Assembly: GCA_020832465.1 (NCBI GenBank)
Contig: JAFIER010000235.1
Span: forward strand, 1 to 36,219
Length of the DNA: 36,219 nt
Direction: 5' to 3'
DNA from: Bernardetiaceae bacterium
GTDB taxonomy: Bacteria > Bacteroidota > Bacteroidia > Cytophagales > Bernardetiaceae
Shown here: positions 17,001-22,626 of the stretch, in pieces
Layout: the number at the start of each line of letters is the position of its first letter
Numbering within the stretch: the stretch's first letter is position 1
Translations under genes and position numbers: made by a program
Notes under the pieces: model-generated
The model's database searches: none
Seen by the model: only the letters and a program-made list of their open reading frames with translations
What the model was told of the DNA's origin: nothing

Positions 17001-17766
17001 GAGCCAAAACTTTGAAAACTACCGCGCTTATCTTTTGGGTTTCCCGACCTACAATCTCGAAGAAGATATAGAAACTATCGAGGGCGACGACCGTAGCTTC
17101 TCGGCATTGCAACGCATCGTAGGGCAGCGAGGTAGGATAGCCCTACTCCCTGGCACCAAAACTGAAGTCGAGAATATTGCAAGCTATTTCAAAGCCAAAA
17201 ATATCAAAACCCAGAGTTTTATAGGTAAAGAGGCGAGCGAAGAGAACTTTAAAAGTTTTAAATCGCCTACGATTCTGCACGTGGCTACACATGGATTTTT
17301 CGTGCCGCCTATTGATGAAGAGGACGTAAAAGATTTGGCTACTGCCGAGACGCGCACGCTATTAGAAAATCCTTTTATGCGCTCTGGTTTGCTTTTGGCA
17401 GGTAGCGAAACGCCCAACCCTGAAGGCGAAGATGGGGTGCTCAATGCTGCCGAAGCGATGAACTTAAGCCTCGAGGGCACCGAGCTCGTCGTGCTTTCGG
17501 CTTGCGAGACGGGGCTTGGCGATGTAGTATCGGGCGAGGGTGTGTACGGTTTGCAGCGTGCGTTTCAGCAGGCGGGTGCAAAGACAGTACTCATGAGCCT
17601 TTGGAAAGTATCTGACGAAGCGACACAGGTTTTGATGTCGGCATTTTACCAAAACTTACTTGCAGGGCAACCCAAACAGAAAGCCTTCAAAAATGCCCAG
17701 CTTTCGCTCAAAGCGCAGTTTCCTGAGCCTTATTATTGGGGTGCTTTTGTGATGATGGGGCGGTAG
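14080..17766 (+). CDS. Exported TPR-CHAT domain protein (caspase-fold protease)
   Basis: The frame encodes 1228 residues. About 14 TPR-like repeats of kinesin-light-chain type (roughly residues 85-690) carry the pattern Y..AE..Y..A..I....G..H..Y. A linker follows, then a C-terminal CHAT domain (about 900-1228). The caspase-type dyad is visible: His1071 in LHVATHGFF and Cys1142 in LSACETGLGD, followed by GLQRAFQQAGA and SLWKV. A signal peptide (LALICLLFLIFPLAAQAQ) shows it is exported. ATG 14080 has the better A-rich context; ATG 14143 places the signal peptide at the very N-terminus and is also possible. CHAT proteases cleave partner proteins when their TPR part senses a signal; the partner here is unknown. 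Confidence 0.9.
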   Translation: MCKQTAYIMTLLTTPHKNYSLMSRPLALICLLFLIFPLAAQAQSDRWKELDSLGREIATATDFGELDIKLKEISKTISKDVGEKDTLYAKALTEIGRSYFYQKDYKNADKHLQKAVLIRKTQADTLDYSYRKLIQTIGATYEIRQLYPQAETYYQKVSTLTQKAEGKQSKAFTETLRTLGNLFLVQQKYQEATAFYTEGLEIQKNLVGEKHIDYAPFHFLLGVAYYELNNYKKAILHYEATLSIYEAHYGEKHQETLNITNRLASAFHKQGNYQQAEEMYKKVIQIQKELTGTQNLYFIHYNVNLAALYQETARYREAEILLLEIKSLADSVIGQENTTYAYICTILSNTYSYLDRYSEAEKLQIQAKNIHENVSGKETGNYLNALYNLANIYIKSYRYKEAELLTVELKNSYEKLLGKKHPSYAMACLLNGQILQSQGRYKKTESLILEAKQIYGEVLGKKHTRYAEACNQLAVFYKKMGLYKQALPQYEQALEVQKDIVGSAHPEYAKVVFNIGLLNSTMGDEIAADQEERDAFYAEAELLFKEVQRIQSEAVGKNTIMYSKACTSLGNVYQKQLRFEEAEKLYKEAADTYIEIAGEKHIDYIITLNAIGSLNLVQRKPEKAIPIFEEVLEIAEALGNIENVYVDILYKNLSMSYWLLGDYAKAYQYSSLLLDRNLTEIQNLLPIFSEHEREGYLATKSPNFNTFQSFMVVYHEQNPQAISELYDLNLFRKGLIFSSTQKMRQQILSSGDSTLIRDFEEWKMLKREYNDALQLSDAQQQEKGIDAKAMAEAINENERNLSRASELFAKNAQVQTYNWKQVQKNLEKNEVAVDILRSVYSSSVNERGELEQDTTYIALFVSRKTKKHPEMIVIENGEELETKLLNYYKKAVEFKIEDENSYNQYWKPIADKLEQMNKKGFDKIYFSPDGVYHQISLSSLRNPETNQYLLEQENIQLIGTSRDLIEYGGDEKDLSQNFENYRAYLLGFPTYNLEEDIETIEGDDRSFSALQRIVGQRGRIALLPGTKTEVENIASYFKAKNIKTQSFIGKEASEENFKSFKSPTILHVATHGFFVPPIDEEDVKDLATAETRTLLENPFMRSGLLLAGSETPNPEGEDGVLNAAEAMNLSLEGTELVVLSACETGLGDVVSGEGVYGLQRAFQQAGAKTVLMSLWKVSDEATQVLMSAFYQNLLAGQPKQKAFKNAQLSLKAQFPEPYYWGAFVMMGR

Positions 17767-17776
17767 GCGCAATAAG

Positions 17777-17808
17777 GGCCTTTCCAAGTTTAAGTATTTG
17801 GAAAGGCC
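17777..17808. terminator. Bidirectional terminator between convergent genes
   Basis: GGCCTTTCCAA (17777-17787) pairs with TTGGAAAGGCC (17798-17808) around a 10-base loop. It separates the CHAT gene (stop 17766) from the convergent gene ending at 17825. Confidence 0.75.
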
Positions 17809-17824
17809 TTTATGGGTATCAAAA

Positions 17825-19258
17825 TTATTCTTCTTGATACAAATTACGCACTTCAAAATCATCAAAATGCACAATTTGTGTATTGCAAACAACGAGCTGG
17901 GCTTCCGAAAATACTGTATCATCAGGCAAAGTGCGCTTCAAAATAACCTGATTTTCTACGAGTCCTAAAATTTCGTTGCCCTCTATGCGCAGTGTAAGCG
18001 TAAATGCCTTTTTGCCATCTGAAGTATAATTGGTTCTTTTGGTAGGACTTGTAAAAGTACTTTGACTTGTTGATAATGCCCTATAAATAGATTCACCATC
18101 TGGATTTAAAAATATTTGATAGGTTTTAGCATCGGTTGTAACAAGTGCAAGTCCGAAGTGAAACTTTTTGTCTTTGCTTTCTATCCACTGTGCCTTGACG
18201 CTTACTTGCCAATTTTTATAAAACTTATCTGTATTGGGAAGCATCGTATAAATACTTTCACAAGTGTTATCGCCTTCATTTTTATTGAATACCAATACAC
18301 TATCTTTGGGTTTGATACGCAAAAACACTTCATCTATATCATTAAAAGCGCTATACACTTCGTCTGGATTGCTAAAGTCTTCTTTAAAAATAACGTTACC
18401 TGCTTTGTCCTTAATGCTCAAATCATCAAACAAAACTGATGCACCCTGACAGTTGCGCATCGCAATATGGTTGATGGAAAAACCTTGTGGGAGGCTTATA
18501 GTACTTATTTTTTCTCCATTGACAGCCCAAGTCATTTGCCTGCCTGCGACTTCGATGCGCCAACGATAGATTTCTGATGCCCCTTGAGATATAGGAAGTG
18601 AGCCTGAGGTCCAGTCGTTGCTAATCCACTTTTTATCCTTACGATAGCTCGTTCCTGCTCTATTTTTATCATTCAAAACAAGACTATAAAAATGGTCATT
18701 ATCTTGCACACACATAAATCCAAACATGCCAGCACGCTCGCCCTTTACTTCGGCTAAACCCTCAAAAACAAAGTCATTTGGAATTTTTATAGATTTTCTA
18801 TTGATAGATTTCCAATAACACCAATCTTGTTTTTTATCGAAAGTAGTGAACTCATAAGCACCGTCTATTACTCGGCGTTGGTATTCTCTTTTATCAATGA
18901 TTGGAAAAATACTTGAGTCTGCATTAGAAAAATCTTCTGAAAGCAGTACAATAAGTGGCTTTGCGGGTGGGGGTTTGAGGGCATACCAAGCCGCAACTGC
19001 CCCAATAATAAGCACTGCAATAGCTATAATCGTGATTTGCTTTTGTTTTTTTTGTTCTTTAGCATGCATTTCAGCAGCAATCTGACGATACATATTATCG
19101 ACTTCTCTGTTATCGAGGGCAGTCATATCTGCTAAGGCTTCCCGAGTAGATGCGCGTATATCTTCAGTGTCTTGCTGTTTTTTTAGCTCTTCATCTCGCT
19201 CAAAAACTCGGCGGCGCAACTCTTCTAAAATTTTATCTTCTTTGCTTTTTTTAGACAT
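17825..19258 (-). CDS. Membrane-anchored protein with two tandem lectin-like domains
   Basis: The 477-residue protein has a charged cytoplasmic N-terminus of about 74 residues (probable coiled coil, KILEELRRRVFERDEELKK), one membrane helix (about 75-93, ITIIAIAVLIIGAVAAW), and an external part with two similar halves. Each half begins with EDFSN (near residues 110 and 293) and ends with a F-D-D segment (ILFDDLSIKD-like and HFDDFEVRN), as in LamG/concanavalin-like or DUF1080-like jelly rolls. No enzyme motif is recognised, so binding of a glycan or protein is a guess. It converges on the CHAT gene and is followed upstream by 600 bases of repeat-rich DNA. Confidence 0.7.
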   Translation of the reverse strand: MSKKSKEDKILEELRRRVFERDEELKKQQDTEDIRASTREALADMTALDNREVDNMYRQIAAEMHAKEQKKQKQITIIAIAVLIIGAVAAWYALKPPPAKPLIVLLSEDFSNADSSIFPIIDKREYQRRVIDGAYEFTTFDKKQDWCYWKSINRKSIKIPNDFVFEGLAEVKGERAGMFGFMCVQDNDHFYSLVLNDKNRAGTSYRKDKKWISNDWTSGSLPISQGASEIYRWRIEVAGRQMTWAVNGEKISTISLPQGFSINHIAMRNCQGASVLFDDLSIKDKAGNVIFKEDFSNPDEVYSAFNDIDEVFLRIKPKDSVLVFNKNEGDNTCESIYTMLPNTDKFYKNWQVSVKAQWIESKDKKFHFGLALVTTDAKTYQIFLNPDGESIYRALSTSQSTFTSPTKRTNYTSDGKKAFTLTLRIEGNEILGLVENQVILKRTLPDDTVFSEAQLVVCNTQIVHFDDFEVRNLYQEE

Positions 19259-19325
19259 TACTTTGGGGATTAGTTTGAATACAATATGATAAAATTCAAA
19301 TAGTTAAGGCTTTATAGCAATAAAA

Positions 19326-19375
19326 TTTTCCATAGCGTCGTAGGTTTGACAAACCCTATGGCGAGCATGGAAAAA
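19326..19375 (+). repeat. Degenerate B-type hairpin
   Basis: TTTTCCATAGCGTCGTAGGT followed by a mirrored ..AACCCTATGGCGAGCATGGAAAAA forms an imperfect hairpin like hairpin B of the MITE-like family (core CCATAGCG, GTTTG.CAAAC). Hairpin A and the GTAGTATGA end are missing. The rest of 19259-19511 holds nothing recognisable. Confidence 0.55.
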
Positions 19376-19511
19376 CCACAAAAACGATTGCCGCTATATT
19401 TTCTTGATAGTTTGTATCCTAAAGAGCCTAAGGTAAGCAGTTTTGATACACTAAAATCAAGCGCTTTATAAGGGCTGTATTGCAATTGTTATTTTTTATG
19501 GCATACTTTTT

Positions 19512-19635
19512 TCGTACTGTTATACATTTTTCCATAGTGTGGGGATTTCAAACCTGACGCCATGGAAAAATGAGCTTATGACTAACATTTCTTAGAGAAA
19601 TGTTAGTTCTGACTGACAAATGTATAGTGGTCCGA
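19512..19635 (+). repeat. MITE-like hairpin repeat (B then A)
   Basis: Hairpin B (19525-19572, CATTTTTCCATAGTG paired with CGCCATGGAAAAATG, imperfect) is followed by hairpin A (19581-19607, ACTAACATTTCT-TAG-AGAAATGTTAGT). The left edge TCGTACTGTTATACATTTTT resembles the inverted right edge of the 11629 copy. The right edge is TGTATAGTGGTCCGA. It lies in the gap before the sigma factor gene. Confidence 0.65.
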
Positions 19636-19771
19636 AAACTTATTTAAGTTAGTATTTTTTTTCAAATAAAACAAAAGTTTTGCATTCTACGTTTTTTAGA
19701 AAAATCTATTTGCAAAAAAGTTTCCTAATTGCTTTTTTTTTTGTAAATTTCAAAAAGATTTACTGACTGCC

Positions 19772-19809
19772 TTACAAAGCCAATTTTTTATATTGGTATT
19801 GCTTTGTAA
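19772..19809 (+). promoter_or_regulatory. Inverted repeat just upstream of the ECF sigma gene
   Basis: TTACAAAGCCAAT (19772-19784) pairs with ATTGG and GCTTTGTAA (to 19809), with TATT bulged on one side. It ends 51 bases before the ATG of the sigma factor gene. It may be an operator or a leader hairpin. No TAnnTTTG element could be placed confidently beside it. Confidence 0.4.
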
Positions 19810-19860
19810 ATCAGCCACTTTAGATATAAAACCCATTTTAAAGCATATTTTATCCGAGTT

Positions 19861-20436
19861 ATGTCTCGAGAATACACAGAAAAAGATAAGTTAAAAATTT
19901 TTAACGAAGAGTTTATGCCGCATGTAGATGCGATGTATAATTTTGCGTATAAATTAACGCTTGCAGAAGAGAATGCAAAAGATTTGGTACAGGATACGTA
20001 CTTAAAGGCTTTTCGTTTTATCGAGTCTTTTGAGCCTGGCACTAATGCTAAGGCTTGGCTCTTCCGTATTTTAAAGAATAGTTTTATCAATGATTTTCGT
20101 AAAAAAAGTAAGCAGCCCTCAAAGGTTGATTATCAAGAAATCGAAGGATATTACAACTCTTCGGTTTCTGATACAGATTATACCATAGATTTACGCTCCG
20201 AGACAACCCAAAATTTGCTCGGCGACGAAATTACGAATGCTGTAAACTCCCTACCTGTAGATTTTCGCACCGTTATTATTCTTTGCGATTTGGAAGGATT
20301 TACTTACGAAGAGATGGCTACTATTTTAGATATTCCTATTGGTACTGTGCGCTCAAGGCTGCACCGTGCGCGCAGTATTCTGCGAGATAGACTAAAACAA
20401 TATGCCCAAAAAAGAGGCTATAATACTGATAGTTAG
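19861..20436 (+). CDS. ECF-type RNA polymerase sigma factor
   Basis: The 191-residue protein has region 2 (about 15-90), with DLVQDTYLKAFRFIESF and NAKAWLFRILKNSFIND, which binds core and the -10-type element. Region 4 (about 125-180) has LPVDFRTVIILCDLEGFTYEEMA and the helix-turn-helix IPIGTVRSRLHRARSILRDRL. Size and both regions are complete. No anti-sigma gene follows; a terminator comes 14 bases after the stop and the next gene is on the other strand. Close relatives in Bacteroidota are often single genes. What it controls is unknown. Confidence 0.93.
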   Translation: MSREYTEKDKLKIFNEEFMPHVDAMYNFAYKLTLAEENAKDLVQDTYLKAFRFIESFEPGTNAKAWLFRILKNSFINDFRKKSKQPSKVDYQEIEGYYNSSVSDTDYTIDLRSETTQNLLGDEITNAVNSLPVDFRTVIILCDLEGFTYEEMATILDIPIGTVRSRLHRARSILRDRLKQYAQKRGYNTDS

Positions 20437-20449
20437 CCTTTACTTATCC

Positions 20450-20497
20450 AAAAAAACACCTAAATTTTCTTTTCAAAGAACGCTTAGGTGTTTTTTT
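20450..20497 (+). terminator. Intrinsic terminator after the sigma factor gene
   Basis: AAAAAAACACCTAA (20450-20463) pairs with TTAGGTGTTTTTTT (20484-20497). The right arm ends in seven T residues, a standard rho-independent structure, here also usable from the other strand. Confidence 0.88.
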
Positions 20498-20524
20498 ATG
20501 GAGTTTTACGACAAATTTGCTAAA

Positions 20525-20591
20525 TTTTAGCCCTAACAGTTTGCTAAAAACGGTTAGTATTAGAAACTATCTAAGCCGATTTACTAACTTG
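20525..20591 (-). repeat. Hairpin repeat of the CTAACAGTT family
   Basis: CTAACAGTTT (20533-20542) pairs with AAACGGTTAG (20548-20557) with one mismatch. Read on the minus strand, the element begins AGTTAGTAAATCGGCTTAG, nearly the same as AGTCAGTAAATCGCCTTAG at 31919. It lies in the 358-base gap 20437-20794, which holds no gene. Confidence 0.55.
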
Positions 20592-20714
20592 ATGTACACC
20601 CTTTTTATGGGTGCTTAGCCTATCTAAGTACTTGCATAAATGTAGTTTACGTTATTATTTATGTTTGGTAGGGACTCCAAACACGGCGATAGTAGCTGCC
20701 TATGGCTAAATTTT

Positions 20715-20772
20715 AGAAATAACATTTCTTTGAGAAATGTTATTTCTGGCTAGCGAATGTACAGTAGTATGA
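20715..20772 (+). repeat. MITE-like hairpin repeat (A plus right end)
   Basis: Hairpin A is perfect: AGAAATAACATTTCT (20715-20729), loop TTG, then the exact inverse to 20747. The right end GGCTAGCGAATGTACAGTAGTATGA-type segment runs 20748-20772. Hairpin B is absent. It ends 22 bases before the stop of the convergently placed gene at 20795. Confidence 0.7.
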
Positions 20773-20794
20773 TAAACTATATTAGTAGAAGCGC

Positions 20795-22579
20795 TTATTC
20801 TTTTTTATCTTTTTTTCCATCTTCGAGTTCATAGTTAATGATTTTGAGCTGTCCTTTTTGTATCCTAAAAATAGGCACAAATTGATTGTCAAAAGCATTG
20901 TTATAGTCTAAAAGTGGAGTAAATGCACCTTCTTGTGCTACTTTTTCTCGCATATAAGTAGTAAAATTTTCGCCGTAGGCTACGAGCATATTGCCAAAAA
21001 AGTGTAAGGCTTCGTATCCAATATAAGCAAAATCAGAAGGCATGATTTGCATTTTTTCGATAAACTTTTTAGTAAACTCTTCATTGTGTTCATTTTGAAC
21101 AAAATAATCTGGATATAGGATATAAATTTCTTTTTTTTCAAAAATATCGTAGCTAATTTGCGAAAAATTGAGCCATTCTTTTTCTACAAATAATGGAATA
21201 TCTGACTGTGATGAGGTGATGACACTTACTATGCTTGCAGCCAATGCTTGGTCTGATGTAAAGGCAACGACGTGTGCGGTTGTATCACTTTGTATGAGTT
21301 CATTTTTTTCTGTTTGTGAAACACTCCTACTGGCTTTGGGCGCTACTTTGCTCAAAAAATTTTGTACATTTCTAAATGTATTTCGGTCAGATACAATTTG
21401 TTTTATCTCGACTTCACGGCTACCTTTTAAGCGGAGTTCTTGTTGGTAAAGGTGTGCAAATACAGAATCGCGCTTAGAGTCGCCGTAGATAATATAACTT
21501 TTAGGACGCTTCATTTGACTATAGGTATAGGCAGCGATTTGCTTTGCTTGCGTACGTAGGCTTGGGTGTAGCAGATAAGTTTGCTTTGAGTTAGCAATAA
21601 AATCTGGATTGCTTGTCAGCGGGTTAAGCAGAGGAATATGCTGTTTTTCAGCATAATTAGCTAAGGGTGTAAGTTCCTCTGGATAAATTCCACCAATAAT
21701 TAAGTCCACGTTTTTGAAATCTTCATGTTCTAAAATACGCCGAATGGTAGAGGGGCTTCGTTTCGAGTCATATACCAATAGTTTGATTTTTTTGTCTTCG
21801 GCTTCTAAGGTTTCTTGTGCTACTTTAATTCCAGCATACAAATCCCATATAAATTGCATATCCCTAAGTGAGTAGCCCTGCTCGCCGTCCATAAAAGGCA
21901 ATATAAGTGCTACGGCATAAGTTTCTTTCTTTTTAAGCAACTGTGGGTTTTGCGTTTTACTCAAATTAGATGTACTTGCTAAGTTTTTATCAGGAAACTT
22001 TTCAAGGATTTGCTCTCTTATTTTTTGTTCTTCGGGGTTTGTGCTCCCTTCCAGTCGTAGGGCTAATACTTGGGCTAGCACTTTATCCTTAGGGGCTGCT
22101 TTATATGTTTTTTTAAGTATTTCGGTAGAAAACTCGGGCAAATATTTCCATTTAAGATTTTCACTTGCTTTTAGAATTTTAGGATTTTTGATTTGTTTGA
22201 GGTCTTTCATGGCACTTTCGAGTCGTTTTTGTTCGAGTTCGATAGCGGCGCGCAGGTAGTAAGCCTCTTCGATATTTTCCCAACCAGAGTAGTCATCAAT
22301 AAGTCTATTGAGCACTGATTGCGCAAAGTTTTTGTTGCCTGCTTTGTATGCGGCTAAGGCTTGAAAATAATGGGCATAGGTCGTGTACGCATTTGCTTCG
22401 TGCTTGCGTGCTATGGGCGAAAAAGCCATTTGCGCTTTTTCAAAGTTTCCTGCATCTAATAAGGCTTTGGCGGCTTTAAACTGTTTATCAAAGTCTTCGG
22501 GCTTTTGTGCTTGCGTAGCATTTTGTACACAAAAAAACAAAAGCATAAGAATCATGTAAAATATTCGCATCATATTCAT
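20795..22579 (-). CDS. TPR plus periplasmic-binding-fold protein (LpoA-like layout)
   Basis: The 594-residue protein has a signal peptide (about 1-24, FYMILMLLFFCVQNATQAQ) and an N-terminal TPR/helical domain (about 30-190, e.g. KAAKALLDAGNFEKAQMAF). The C-terminal domain (about 215-585) has the fold of type I periplasmic binding proteins of the Leu/Ile/Val family: VALILPFMDG, VDLIIGGIYPEELTPLANYA, IPLLNPLTS, YIIYGDSKRD. No permease or ATPase genes are adjacent, so classical ABC transport is not supported. The same two-part layout occurs in LpoA, the outer-membrane activator of penicillin-binding protein 1A, but no lipobox is seen here. It lies 47 bases after the penicillin acylase gene. Confidence 0.8.
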   Translation of the reverse strand: MNMMRIFYMILMLLFFCVQNATQAQKPEDFDKQFKAAKALLDAGNFEKAQMAFSPIARKHEANAYTTYAHYFQALAAYKAGNKNFAQSVLNRLIDDYSGWENIEEAYYLRAAIELEQKRLESAMKDLKQIKNPKILKASENLKWKYLPEFSTEILKKTYKAAPKDKVLAQVLALRLEGSTNPEEQKIREQILEKFPDKNLASTSNLSKTQNPQLLKKKETYAVALILPFMDGEQGYSLRDMQFIWDLYAGIKVAQETLEAEDKKIKLLVYDSKRSPSTIRRILEHEDFKNVDLIIGGIYPEELTPLANYAEKQHIPLLNPLTSNPDFIANSKQTYLLHPSLRTQAKQIAAYTYSQMKRPKSYIIYGDSKRDSVFAHLYQQELRLKGSREVEIKQIVSDRNTFRNVQNFLSKVAPKASRSVSQTEKNELIQSDTTAHVVAFTSDQALAASIVSVITSSQSDIPLFVEKEWLNFSQISYDIFEKKEIYILYPDYFVQNEHNEEFTKKFIEKMQIMPSDFAYIGYEALHFFGNMLVAYGENFTTYMREKVAQEGAFTPLLDYNNAFDNQFVPIFRIQKGQLKIINYELEDGKKDKKE

Positions 22580-22626
22580 TCAAATAAAAATAAGTGTTTT
22601 TATGTTGTATTTTGGTGTGTTGCTGC

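Noticed and set aside
20795-22579. ABC transporter operon for branched-chain amino acids
   Set aside because: Only the binding-fold protein is present, with an N-terminal TPR part and no permease or ATPase gene, so transport is not supported.
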